Below, one piece after another: positions 45,789-56,550 of a DNA stretch of 64,000 bases. Source of the stretch: Aedes albopictus (Eukaryota; Arthropoda; Insecta; Diptera; Culicidae); the NCBI RefSeq assembly GCF_035046485.1, contig NC_085137.1:443366334-443430333 (forward strand), in the 5' to 3' direction. Below the pieces are notes generated by a model. The model made no database searches and had not been told where the DNA came from. It worked only from the letters and a program-made list of their open reading frames with translations. The stretch's first letter is position 1. Each line of letters begins with the position of its first letter. The position numbers and the translations under genes are program-made.

Positions 45789-46840
45789 CTAAAAATAATC
45801 AAAATACACTTTGTTGGAATTTTACTTTATTTAACATAATTATCTTATTTAACAATTTTAGGTATGTTGCTCATATACAAGTGTGCTACCCACACCATTG
45901 CTATAATCTCGGCTATAATTCTCAATTCATGTGCTACCCACATGCATCGTGTGCCCCCCACGCCGTACCCATTCATTTTACATGTGCTACCCACATGCAC
46001 TGTGTGCTACCCACACATCCCGGCTCTTTGTTCCGTATCTTCAAGTTCACTTTTTTTTAATACTTAAATGGTCGACACATTTTTCCGCCAGGTTTTCATA
46101 ATTTCTCCACCTGGCAAAAGTAACACAGGTATGTTTCCATAGCTCTTCCAGGTGGTTCCACTTGCAAAATACACACAATTGAACAACTGCACTCCATGAA
46201 AACTCTAATCAGATGTTGAGCAAATACCACTTTATCACACGAAACACATTTTCATACATAAAAATTCAATATTGTCTGTCACATTTGCAATATAAACAGA
46301 TGATACACTTGTTTACATACCTCCACAAACCTTCTTTCACTAATGCCTAGCAATAACAACTCTCCCCCAAATCACTGTATTCACCTGAACATTATGGAGC
46401 ATGTCACCACTGGCATAGACGGTAAAAAAAAAGTATGTTTACAAATACGCGAAACGATCTTAAGAAAAAAAAACCGACGAGAACAAAAACAAATTGACAC
46501 TTGACATGAGGTTCGGATAGTGAGAGCAAATCAACGATGAATCATTCAATGATGTTACGAACACATGTGCAACTCCCATCAATAATCACCATTCATGGTA
46601 TCAATAAACATAACCCCAAATAAAAACCCACGCTAGTTCAGGAAGGGTACTATGCCCCCAGCGTCGGTGGGCCCCATTCTTTTATGATGCCGAATCAATT
46701 TTTTTTCGCTTAAAAATGGTTTTCAATCGCCCAGAAGAACGGGAACGTTGATCTAATTGTTCTCATGTTTTCACTTTTCTCCAGTTCGTATCGCAGTTCC
46801 ACATTATTTCGAGGTTTTCGGCCGTTTTCACTTTACTCAC
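45789..46840 (-). other. Possible leader intron of the LTR element
   Basis: A donor-like GTGAGTAAAG begins 22 nt after the 5' LTR, just behind an ATG that abuts the LTR, and TTATTTTTAG ends where gag-like coding begins (45788). Joining these ends would place that ATG in frame with gag. The intervening 1052 nt has no gag-like coding. It contains GCTACCCACA repeats (about 45886-46020). Confidence 0.4.
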
Positions 46841-46841
46841 C

Positions 46842-46862
46842 AATTTTCAGCGTCGTCGCCAT
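46842..46862 (-). promoter_or_regulatory. Primer-binding-site-like sequence
   Basis: On the minus strand TGGCGACGACGCTG starts one base after the 5' LTR. A PBS normally starts TGG, the complement of a tRNA CCA end. The tRNA identity is not determined, and the site overlaps the possible first codons. Confidence 0.45.
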
Positions 46863-47010
46863 TGTACCGATGCGTTCCCGTTCCTGTCTAACCGTAAACT
46901 GCCGCTCTTTGAGTGCCCTTATTCGCACGCATACATAAACCGCCCGCGATGTATAGATCTGTCAGATAACCAAAGTGACTCTTGATTCAGGTATAGTTCC
47001 CGTCGGTACA
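46863..47010 (-). repeat. 5' LTR (148 bp)
   Basis: Appears identical to the 3' LTR at 43228-43375. Followed on the plus strand by the target duplication CGCAC (47011-47015). Confidence 0.95.
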
Positions 47011-47283
47011 CGCACGAGTATTCAGCATGACCATGCTGAGGGTGACGGGTTCGATTCCCGGTCGGTCCAGGATCTTTTCGTAAAGGAAATTTCCTTGACT
47101 TCCTTGGGCATAGAGTATCTTCGTGCCTGCCACACGATATACGCATGCAAAATGGTCATTGGCAGAGGAAGATCTCAGGTAAAAACTGAGGAAGTGCTCA
47201 TTGAACACTAAGCTGAGAAGCAGGCTTTGTCCCAGTGAGGACGTTACGCCAAGAAGAGGAGGAGAGGAACCGTTGCATGCCAT

Positions 47284-48757
47284 TATGTTTTTATCACTAT
47301 CCGGGCGGTCATACGCGACACATTTGGGCGGAGAAACCGTAGCATTCAGGAAGACATATCAAAGGGGATTACTCACTCATTACTCACAGTAAAAAAATCT
47401 CAAAAAAAAAAATGTTGTCGCCGAAGCACTTAGGTATAACAATTCACACACAGTTGCTCTTGTTGATACGAATTAGCTGTAATTATTTTCGTATTGCCAT
47501 GACTCACAGTTTTAGCCGAAAGTCCCTGTTAGTCATTGTAGAATTCTACCTATGTAACATGTTTTCCGTGAAATTTCATCATTATTCCAACGTTCCTATC
47601 AAGCACATGTGCGAACCATTTCTTTTCCCTTTTCACGCTTTCTCAAATGAATCGACAAATGAATTGGTTCTATTCAAGTCGTAGTCCAACACACACTCGG
47701 GCAAGCGCTTCACACAATTTCTCATTTTCAAGTTCATTTTCATCGTCATCCTTTGCACTATCTTCTCGACCTCACCAAAGAAGACTCGTGTAATTCTCTT
47801 CCACACATGTTGCGTCGCACATTCACAAAGTTCTCGACTTTTTAGTACAACATTGAACGAATCGTTCGGTCAGTCAGTCTTGTAAAATGTGCGGAGCGGA
47901 TTCCATCATCATCGTCGGTCTTTCCGTGTGACTGTGTGACAATAATAAAACCATATTGGAGAAGTGCGTCGTCGTTTTCGTCGCCGTGAGTCGGTTCCTC
48001 ATTTGCCGAATTTGATTCGGTTCTTTGTTTCGTTCGAGATTTTCCTAGGTGAGTAATGTCAGAAAAAAAGCTATCAACAAGTGAATCGCTAGGAAATTTC
48101 GCAATATTTTATCTACATGCATACATCTCATACCAATACACAAGTTTGACATCATTGCTCGCCTAGAACGTACGAATGTACCATTCGCTTGTTGCTTCGC
48201 ATTCGGCTCATTGAGGAAGGAAAAAAAAAGTGAGGAAGAAAAAATATTCTGTTCAGGAGTTCGGGGTGATGACAAACAGACACATATTGCGGTATTTTTA
48301 GAACACCATCGTTCGACTGTTGATGGTGTTGTTGGGTTTTTGAATCCACCTACAGCTAGAAATCGGATGTAAAATGAATTTGAACTTTGGTTGCTTCGCG
48401 ACGAGCGGTTTGTTGTTATTGTCGATACTGGTGTAGGTGTAAGTAGGTTCAGTTTGTTACACGTGTGTTAGTGCAAAGAAGACGAAGTGTGTGGGAAAGA
48501 AGTAAGGAATCAAAACAAAAGCTGAAAATCGAATGTTTGCATGGGACATATTATTCAATGAAAAGTAAATATCAGGACTGGTGGTTTACTTATTTGATAC
48601 TATTATCTGACCGGTGTGCTCTAAGCAGTGTCATGATTTAGTGAAATCCATATCTTATCCGTATCAAATTGGAGCTTCCCATTAATCACCGATTTCACAA
48701 GCCGATTCGAATCAGCTCTTCCTGCCTGTATTAATTGGAAAGGGGCCATATACACAC
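47284..48757. other. Unique sequence with a possible first exon
   Basis: Mostly unique. Around 47872-48050 there is a GC-richer part starting near a GGTCAGTCAGTC word (arthropod initiator-like) and ending in a strong donor-like TTCCTAG / GTGAGTAAT at about 48049. It could be an untranslated first exon of a plus-strand gene whose next exon lies outside the window or is unrecognised. No coding frame supports it. Confidence 0.25.
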
Positions 48758-49445
48758 AGAAAAATAAATTGTAAACACAATTAAATTCTAGGTCAAATCA
48801 ACCGATTTTGCAGTTTACTATAGCGACAAACTGATTTCTAGTTAAAACTGAACTGTTCTATTGTTTGATAATACCAATATTTTCATTTGTCGAAATTGTT
48901 GACAGTTTGTTAAAACAAACAGAAGTTTTGTAGTTTCAACATAAAATAACGGATTGTTTTAAACGACTGCACTTTTACCACTAACAAAGCCGGAATGTGA
49001 TTGTGTTGGTGACGGCAGCTCTAGCGGCAGCTTGGAAATCTGTTTTTAGACACTCGGCAAGCGGATGGAAAGGAGAACGAATAAAAAAAACAAAAAGGTG
49101 AAACCGGCCAACTTTTTGGGGATGCTGACTTGAGTACCTACCTGCGCGTTATCCATCACGACCAAATCTGCACTTGGAAGTTGGGGTGATGGATTTGCTA
49201 CACTTTCTTCGTTGTGGCGATGTTCGGGTAAGAATTTTAATGATGTGTGAGTGTGGCCGGGTCATGTTTGTGGTCCCCATTTTGTTGAAACAAATGAAGT
49301 TTTTGACGTTATATAAAATGCTGGGAATTGATTGTTTTCATCGATAAACTCTAAGTAAGAACAAAGAAATATAACTTTGGAATAAGTAAATGCTCAGTTT
49401 GAAAATCAACCATGCGTTTTGTTGTTTTAAACGAACCTCATTTTT
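48758..49445. mobile_element. Possible MITE with CACAGAAAAAT ends
   Basis: The left end CACAGAAAAATAAA and the right end, complement CACAGAAAAATGAG, form a short terminal inverted repeat around about 690 bp without transposase. Some inner TTTAAAAC/GTTTTAAA words are also inverted. No clear target duplication, so boundaries are tentative. Confidence 0.45.
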
Positions 49446-49450
49446 CTGTG

Positions 49451-49660
49451 AGTAGCCACAGCTGTAAGGACGTGGGTATCCAGCATAATCATGCTGGAGA
49501 GACGGATTCGATTCCCGATCGGTCCAGGAACTTTTCGTAAAGAATATTTCCTCGAAAAAGGTCATTAGAGAAAGCTCTCAGTTAATAACTTTGGAAGTGC
49601 TCATAGAAGTTAAGACGCAGGCTTTGTCCCAGTGGAGGCGTTACACCAACAGAAAGAAGA
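49451..49660 (+). repeat. tRNA-derived SINE, first family, older copy
   Basis: Contains TAGCCACAGCTG (A-box region), ATTCGATTCCC (B-box region, about 49506), GGTCCAGGA.CTTTTCGTAAAG and GGCTTTGTCCCAGTG, all in the same order as the SINE at 43192-47267 but with more differences. The 97-codon frame across its end is not a gene. Confidence 0.75.
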
Positions 49661-50640
49661 TTTATAAGGAAATATGGCAACTGAAACCTCGAAGTGATTC
49701 AGCGTGCTTCTTCACGGCCATCACATTTCGAAAGAGTGCTCACACACGTCTCAGTGCAGCAGGACAGGGAAAACCTACATTGATAACAGGAGATGTAAAT
49801 ATCCAGCATCATTTTAAACAGTTCAAATGGGACATTAGCCTGGAGCACGTTCAGGTTCCTGATTGCACACTTTTTAAAGGGTGATAGAGGATCATAAATG
49901 GTGAAAAAAATGTTTTACGCATATGGCCAAATCTCAACCGTTACGTAAGTTATTGAACTTCCCATGTTTTTTTACTCTTATCGCCTTGAATGGCTATAAC
50001 TTGAAAATAGTCAAACTTATCACAGTTTTTTACCCTTATTCGAAAGATTATTGAGTTTTCTATCAAATGGCATCTTTGAATCGATTGGTTTAGTTTAATA
50101 ACTAAGTTTTCTAGAGCAAATAGCTCAGAAGTAGTGTGTTTCAATTTGTTTTTGTCAATTATCTTTGAAAAAATGCGTAATGAATTAATATGTCTTCTTA
50201 GCCAAAGTTGTGGCCCTTGTTTCACTCTACAATTCGTTCTTTGACATCAAACATTTATCTCTTATCGTTTTCGTGCAATTTCGATTTAGTCATCGCATTT
50301 CAGATCATAAATTTGCAACTGTCAAGGTAAGCACTTTTATGCGCACTGTGCTAGCATTGGTCAAATCTGGCTGAGACATCGATTTTTTGTGAATCGATTC
50401 GAATCGAATCAGCAGAATCGATTCACAGATTTAATCGAATGCTTTGAATCGATATTTTCACATCGATTCGATATTATAAAATATTACAAAACTATTACTT
50501 GATTCGTTTGCTACATGTGGCTCAAGTCCATGGTATGTTTATTTGTCAAAATAAATACAATGTCAAATTTGAGATTGCACATCTAACATTCCACGACTCT
50601 GATTCGAAAATGGATATAACGTTGAGACAGTGTACTCTGA
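49661..50640. other. No gene recognised
   Basis: Unique-looking AT-rich sequence. 50370-50475 is a cluster of ATCGATTCGA words in both orientations. Confidence 0.4.
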
Positions 50641-52044
50641 AAAAAAAAATGTAATTAATATTTTTGAATCGAAATAAAAATTCTGAGATCCTGATATTCC
50701 CCAGAACTGTGAAAAGTATTCCCATATAGGACGGAGATAAATTCTCGTAGACTGCTGAGAGAAATTCCCCTGGAATCTTTAAAGAGACTCTCCAGAACTA
50801 TGAAAGGAGTTCCTCTAGAATTATGAGAGAGATTTCTTCAGATTGCTGAGAATGATTACACCAGAATCCTGAGCGACATTATCTAGGAAAGAAAGCAAGA
50901 TTCTTTCGGTATCTTGGTAGGAATTCTCTCTGAATTCTATTAGGGATTTTCCTAGAATCCTGAGATAGATTATTCCATATTTATGAGACAGATTTCTTCA
51001 GAGTCCCGAGAGGACTTCTCCCAGATGTGATAGATGATCTCAGAATTTTTTGGGATTCTCCCAAAAAGTTTCAGAATCCTAAGATGGATTATCCCAAATT
51101 CCTTAGATGAATTCTTCCAGAATCCTGAGAGGAATTCCAAGAGCGGTTCTTCCACATTCCTGAAAAGGGTTAGACCCTAAAATGGATTACTTTATAATCC
51201 TAAGAAAGGTTCCTTTGAAATACTGGGTGGGATTGCCAAAGAAGCCTGAGATATCTCTCACAGAATTCTGGGAAGAATTCCTCCATAATCCTTTTAAGTA
51301 TTCTCCCAGAATTCCCCTAGAATGCTGAGAATAATTCTGGGGAATCCCGAAAGGTATTCCCCAGAATTCTACGAGTTATTCCCCTAGAATCCTGAGAAGG
51401 ATCATATGAGGGGCTCTTCAAGATTCTTATAAGAAATATATCTAGAAACCTTAGAAGCTTTTTCCCAAATATCTGATAATGATTCTTCGTGGAAGGGATT
51501 ACGAAAACTTCTAGAATAGACATCCCCAGCATCTTGAGAAGGATTGGCTGGAATTCTGAGAGGTATTCCCACATAAAACAGAATAATAACCGTAGATTTC
51601 TGCAAAACATTCCCCCAGAATATTTGAATGGACTCCCTTAAACTCCTGAAAAGGATTGTTCCAGAACTCTGAGGGTAATTCCTCTAGAATACTTTAAATG
51701 CTCAAGAGAATCTTCCCATAATCTTGTCAGGGATTTTCCCTGATTACTAAAAGGGACTCTCCCAGAATCCCGAAAGGAATTTCTTTGGGCAACTGCTCCA
51801 GAACTCAGAAAACTGAATTCTATTGGGATTCTCGTAGAATGCTGAGAAGGATTTCTTCAGAACCCTAAGAGGAATCACAAAATCTATGCGAGGGATTCTC
51901 CAAAATCCATATTTGTCTAAAGCATTCTGCCCAGATTCTCGTAAGATGAAGAATTAATAGTTCTTAAAGAAAGTGCCCTAGAATCTTGAAAAATATAGCC
52001 CTAGAATCCCAAGGATTTCTCTGGAATCGTGAGACAAATTCCCC

Positions 52045-52640
52045 AGAACTGGGATTGAATCGACTGTATGGTACAATTAACTATTTTTGGCTACGCAGTC
52101 TTGAAATGAACAAACGACGTTATTTATTTGCCCGACGTTTCGACACGGGGTTTGTGCCTTCCTTAGGGAGTACTGCAATTGATTATTTGTACTAATTCTG
52201 TATGTTAATGTCTAGTTGTTTAAACTTACAATTTTTGTGTCGTTATTTATCCTATGTTTAGTCTAACTATAACTGCCGGATCACGCTGTTTTTGATACAT
52301 GCTGTAAGGATTGAATGTATTACATAATGTGAAAATTATCACTGAATATACTTTTTAAAAAACCAATCTCACACTTTAAAATTTCTGATTTTTCTCGCAC
52401 AACTTGTACTGGTAATGGCGCAAACTTTCAACTCTACTTTCTTCTATCTTTCGGATTGATTTACGTGCCCTATCGGTACAATTGAGTCCCTCTCATCGCT
52501 ATCATTTCTCCTTGGTGCATTTTGCTCCCTTCTACTTTTTATGTCGTGCAACACTGCAGCGTATGTCGTACTCAATCTATCTATCTAGGTCTCGATCAGC
52601 GCAATCTTGGCTATTTCTGTGTTAGTGTTGTTATCATTTA
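52045..52640. mobile_element. Inserted element with hammerhead-like core (minus strand)
   Basis: Non-repetitive sequence lies between two pieces of the AATCC field. Both borders carry CCCCAGAA (about 52041 and 52641), a possible duplication, although that word is common in the field. On the minus strand at 52130-52170 it has CCTAAGGA, GGCAC/GTGTC pairing, GAAACGTC and GGG, related to the motif at 53148-53192 but with a changed first box. Confidence 0.4.
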
Positions 52641-52940
52641 TCCCCAGAATCTTGAAATAAATTTCCCCTGAATCCTGACGGGGATTACCCCAGAAAGCCA
52701 AACTTTCAGAGAATTTTGGGAAGAGTACCCGCAGAATACTTTGTGATATTCACCCAGAATCTTAAAAGGATCTAAAGCAGAATCCTGAGAAGGATACCAC
52801 TAGAGTCCTGTGTGGAATTCCTCCAGAATCCTAAGAAATATTCCTCCAGAATTCTGAGAGGAATTTCTGAGAATGCCGAGTTTGATTCTCCAAGAAGTCT
52901 TAGAGGAGTTCCTGACAATGCTGAGAAAGATTTCCTAAGA

Positions 52941-53248
52941 CTGACCGGGGTTGATCACCGTGAACGATTATTATGCGGTTTTATTGGCAATTATCGGTGA
53001 AAAATAACGGAATTAGTATTATATTAGTATTATATAACTGACGAAGTTGAAGGGGTGATTCCAGCTGAATGTAAGTGTTTTGTGATTTGTAAATTGTAAT
53101 GTATTTGTACCTAAATCAATGTATTAAATAAATGTATAATGTTTTAGGCGTCTGATGATGACCGAAGAATAGTAGGTCGAAACGCGTCACGCAAAATAAG
53201 CTGTTTCCGTTATTTTTCACCGATAATTGCCAATAAAACCGCATAATA
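52941..53248 (+). mobile_element. 308-bp element with 13-bp target duplication
   Basis: Flanked by a perfect 13-bp duplication AGATTTCCTAAGA (52928-52940 and 53249-53261). Near both ends lie inverted copies of a ~40-bp sequence (TTATGCGGTTTTATTGGC...AAAATAACGG and complement), so it can fold back. It carries a hammerhead-like motif at 53148-53192. Class is uncertain: the long duplication fits retroposition, the inverted ends fit a foldback. Confidence 0.75.
53148..53192 (+). ncRNA. Hammerhead-ribozyme-like motif (candidate)
   Basis: Order: GCGT (stem I), CTGATGA (box 1), extra T, GACC / 11-nt loop / GGTC (stem II), GAAA (box 2, 53179-53182), minimal self-complementary ACGCGT (stem III), C53188 at the expected cleavage position, then ACGC pairing with GCGT. 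All parts are present; the extra T between box 1 and stem II is atypical, as in the 26920 copy. Confidence 0.4.
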
Positions 53249-54150
53249 AGATTTCCTAAGAGTTCTGAGTGCGATCCTAAGTGAGGGTCTTTCGGAACCC
53301 TTAGAGGAAACAACCCAGATTATCGAGAAATTTCTTAGAATCCTGAAAGGGATTTCACCCTTGGTATGGAACCCTGGTAGGAAATACCCCATAATCCAGA
53401 AATTAATTCCTTTAGAATCCAGAGATACCCAAGAATTCTGATAGGTATTCCCATATAATACTGCTGAGGAAAATACCTCCACATTTTTAACAGTGACTCT
53501 TCCATAACAGTGAGGATTCCTCTAAAATTCTGGCAGAGATTCCTTCAAAATGCTGTAAATTTTCACACCAGCACCCTGAGAGACCTTATTCTAGAAAAGA
53601 GAGAAAGACTCTTCTTGGAGACGAACCAGCATCGGGCTGAAAGTCTCGATAATAAAGATAAAAAAAACTCTTCCAATAGGAATTCTCTCTGAATTCTATT
53701 AAGGATTCCCCTAGAATCCTGGGAGTGATCACTCCAGTTTTCTGAGATGGGTTCTCTCAGAATCTTTATAGGAATTCTTCCAGAATCCTGAAGGATTTTC
53801 TCAAATTCCCGATATGGAGTCTTCTTGAATCCTGTGACGGATTGCCTCAGAATCCTGAGAGAAGTTTTTCCTCGAGATTCTCCCAGAATGCTTAGACGGA
53901 TATCCCCAGAACTCCCTGGCGGATTCTACCAAAAATCCTGAAAGGGATTCTCCCAGAATTCTGAGAGCAATTCTCCTGCAGTATAGAAAGACATCCCATT
54001 AGAATCCTGAAAATGATTGTCCCAGAACCCTGAGAGGAAGCCTCCACATTATCAAGAGAAATTCATCTAGAAGCCTGAGAAGGATTCCCAAAAAAAATGT
54101 TCAGCATCCTGAGATGACCTGACCTAGAATCCTGAGAAGAAACTGCCCAA

Positions 54151-54768
54151 GAAACCTAAGATATACATGTATGCCTCGATTTAGTGGACCCTAGATTATA
54201 AAGACCCTCGATTTTATGTACATTTTTTACTGGTTAAATTCTACAGTGAATTCTAAAAAAGAAAAATCGAATGTAAAAATCGATTCGGTCGATTTCGTGA
54301 GGCTTCAACATCGATCCAAAAAATCGATTAACCCTCATGTGGCCGACAGGGTACCCGGGTACCCAGTGCCCATTTAAAAAGCACGGTGCTGAAAAAAGCA
54401 AAAAATTGTCGGACACATAACGGTTAATTGGAACAAAAGCGTCGATGTTGCGAACATCTATTCAAAATTGCTCAACGCTATTACATAGTTACTTGTAGGA
54501 AACTGCCGGGAAAATATCGGAAGAAATTCAGGTGAAATCTTGCGCGGAGCTCGTAAAGACCTACTGGCGAAATTTTGAGAGGAACTTTGGAAGAAATTCT
54601 GAGAAAAACTTGGGCATCTCTGAAATAAGTTCTGAAAGTAATCCCGAGAGGAAATGTCAAGAAACATTGAGGAGGAATTCTGAAAATCTCCATGAGAAAT
54701 CTTGGAATGAACTTCGGGTGAAATCCAGCGAAGAAAGCCAAGATAAATATCGGAAAACTCTGGAAAGA
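54151..54768. other. No gene recognised
   Basis: 54349-54364 holds the palindrome GGGTACCCGGGTACCC, also seen at 31937. 54481-54768 is a decayed GAAATTCTGAG repeat with 89-105-codon frames on both strands that follow the repeat. Confidence 0.4.
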
Positions 54769-55019
54769 TACACACATAGAAAAGATTACCGACTTCGGTA
54801 ATGTTTAAACGGAATCAGAACGGTTAAATTAGTTTTAAAGGAAAAAAATAGTAAAGGTAGCAACTTTTACCGAACTTAGTTAGAGTTTGACAGATAAACG
54901 ATATCATTTTACCAAAATTAAGTATTTTTGTTTACAGAATTTAGTTAAAAACCCGATTTTAAACGCTCAGCAGTTGAGATTTCGGTAAAAAAAATACCAA
55001 ACGCGACTAGCTGTGTGTG
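54769..55019. mobile_element. Possible MITE with ACACACA ends
   Basis: Left end ACACACATAG and right-end complement ACACACAGCTAG surround AT-rich sequence containing several GGTAA/TTACC words in both orientations. Boundaries tentative. Confidence 0.35.
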
Positions 55020-55153
55020 CATGCATTCGATAGTAACTTGAAATGCGTGCATCCTAGTGCGACTCTTGGTAAATAATCGTAATGTGCTCAGGCCAATTAC
55101 AGTGGTTTCAACGTTTGCTTTGCATTTTAGACAGCAGCTTCAATCACTTGGAA

Positions 55154-55320
55154 ACCAAGAAACACGCGTGTCATGTAAGAGTTGTGGCAGTGCAAGTTTT
55201 GGTTGTATAGAAGTGATTTTTTTCGTTTTTCTAACACAATGCTAGAATAACGTTAAATTAACTTCTATACAACCAAATCTCAGCAGCTGTAACTTTTTTA
55301 TGACATGTGTGTTGCTTTGG
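55154..55320. mobile_element. 167-bp foldback MITE, CCAAGCAACACACATG family
   Basis: The outer ends (CCAAGAAACACGCGTGTCATG and complement CCAAAGCAACACACATGTCAT) and the inner TTTGGTTGTATAGAAGT pair as inverted repeats. It shares its terminal word with 16474-16604. Confidence 0.65.
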
Positions 55321-55409
55321 CTATGCTATAGCATAGAAGATGAATTTCATGTTTCTTTCAAAAAATAATAAATTATCGCAATGAGTTCGTTTTGTATTTA
55401 CATTCATGA

Positions 55410-55415
55410 TTTATT
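55410..55415 (-). promoter_or_regulatory. AATAAA polyadenylation signal
   Basis: AATAAA on the minus strand, about 160 bp after the stop codon of the membrane-protein gene. Confidence 0.45.
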
Positions 55416-55572
55416 CTAATTACGATTGAATCACATAGGGGTCACTCTACACACAAACACGCACATTGGTTGGTTGTTTTAAATTTGAGTCTTCTGATCA
55501 TCTGTTTATCGCCTTCAATCTGCATTCGGAGGAAAGCACCGAACTGCTCACTGCTCAATGCTCATGGGCGCC

Positions 55573-56464
55573 TCATAGTTCCTTCTTGGTCCGCTCGTCG
55601 TAGTGCTCCACATCCACCTTCACCACGTACAGCAAAAACAGTGCCAGCCCGATCAGGAAACAGATGGCACCCAACTGTATCCAGCTGAATATTTTAACGG
55701 CTTTCACCAGCTCCGGTCGTTTCTGATGTGGGGAAGGCGGCGGGACAGACAGTCAGAAATATGTGCAACAAGAATTGATTCCAATTAGCTCCGGTTGAAA
55801 GCAGGTACAGTGGCGGCCATTAGTCATTTGACAGCATTTATTAAGGTTTTTTTTTATCTGTATTAACGAGATTTTTAGCCCTAGGCTAGTTCATCTCGGG
55901 ACCCACGCTTTACTTCCCTTTCCCTTCCGAAGGAAGAACTCACATTTTTTTTTGCGAGTTTGTCGGGAGTGGGATTCGATCCCAGGTCCTCGGCGTGATA
56001 GTCAAGTGTTCTAACCATCACAACAGGTTCGCTCCACATTTATTAAGGTCTTTTTTCATGTACCATAAACAAACAACGACTTGGGGAATGTCAAGAAATA
56101 ATACTCAAAACAATACCTTGTCAAATGATTTTTGAACGCTACTGTACCTCCTATATAAATATGTACACGATTAGGGGCACAACTAGTTGCACTTCTACTT
56201 ACCGCCACGATTCCAATTATCAGGGCCACCACGGAAATCAAATTAGCCATACATGTGCCGATGATGATGACATTGGTACCTGGCGTAGATAGATATTTGA
56301 ATAATATAAAACGAGCAATACGAGTGAAAAGTATGTACTCATGCAGACTTACTCGTAGGCAGATTGGCAATGGGGAAGATTTTGGCGGCGATTGTCACGA
56401 AGGTACCGAATAGGCAGATGGCAAAGCTGTACAAAAACACCCGGTGAAGCCGGCTGGAAGGCAT
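55573..56464 (-). CDS. Small three-TM membrane protein, three exons
   Basis: Exons on the minus strand: 56353-56464 (ATG at 56464), 56203-56279, 55573-55722 (stop at 55573-55575). Introns of 73 and 480 nt have canonical ends (GTAAGT...CAG for both). Splicing joins 112+77+150 nt into 113 codons with one continuous frame, giving 112 residues. Three hydrophobic segments are visible: about residues 9-30 (VFLYSFAICLFGTFVTIAA), 39-63 (NVIIIGTCMANLISVVALII) and 75-98 (QLGAICFLIGLALFLLYVV). The C-terminal tail is charged (VEHYDERTKKEL) and probably faces an aqueous side. I do not recognise the family. Intron 2 holds a SINE (55848-56037). The ATG context is acceptable and an AATAAA lies downstream. 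This is the only convincing host gene in the window; an additional 5' exon is possible. Confidence 0.75.
55848..56037 (-). repeat. tRNA-derived SINE (second family) in intron 2
   Basis: Perfect 12-bp target duplication ATTTATTAAGGT (55836-55847 and 56038-56049). On the minus strand: A-box-like TGGTTAGAAC, B-box GGATCGAATCC, body with GAGTTCTTCCTTCGG and CCTAGGGCTAAAAATC, and an A-rich tail at the left. Same family as 30896-31058, here with a more complete tRNA head. Confidence 0.9.
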
Positions 56465-56545
56465 AATTTGATTGTTTTTATTTCTATCCGGATTGGTGGA
56501 CGAACTCTACACGAGCAGATGTATGACTCTGGGGCACTCCGATGC

Positions 56546-56550
56546 ACTGA
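56546..56550 (-). promoter_or_regulatory. Possible initiator of the membrane-protein gene
   Basis: TCTCAGTGC on the minus strand matches the arthropod initiator TCAGT about 84 nt upstream of the ATG. No TATA box is seen at the expected distance. Weak evidence. Confidence 0.25.

Larger units (their letters stand above)
43228..47010 (-). mobile_element. Ty3/gypsy-type LTR retrotransposon, internally deleted
   Basis: Bounded by two 148-bp direct repeats that read as identical, each starting TGTACCGA and ending TCGGTACA, with a perfect 5-bp target duplication CGCAC (43223-43227 and 47011-47015). Transcription direction is minus. A primer-binding-like TGGCGACGACG follows the 5' LTR and a purine tract GGAGGAGGGA precedes the 3' LTR. 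Internal order is gag zinc knuckles, protease, reverse transcriptase, start of RNase H, then nothing: integrase is missing. At 3783 bp it is short for the group. The protein resembles the Mag-like branch of Ty3/gypsy (inference). Confidence 0.92.
43192..47267 (+). repeat. tRNA-derived SINE split by an LTR element
   Basis: Two SINE pieces, 43192-43227 (A-box-like TAGCCGAGGCGG) and 47016-47267 (B box GGTTCGATTCC at 47048-47058, then the body), make a 288-bp SINE once the LTR element and one copy of its 5-bp duplication are removed. The SINE is flanked by a perfect 16-bp duplication AACCGTTGCATGCCAT (43176-43191 and 47268-47283), as expected for LINE-mediated retroposition. The family looks like Aedes tRNA-derived SINEs such as Feilai, but I cannot assign it. 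Confidence 0.88.
50641..54150. repeat. Degenerate AATCCTGAGAGGAATTC repeat field
   Basis: Long field of diverged units (CCAGAATCCTGAGAGGGATTCTCC type) interrupted by elements at about 52045-52640 and 52941-53248. Frames of 60-97 codons are repeat artefacts. Confidence 0.7.
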
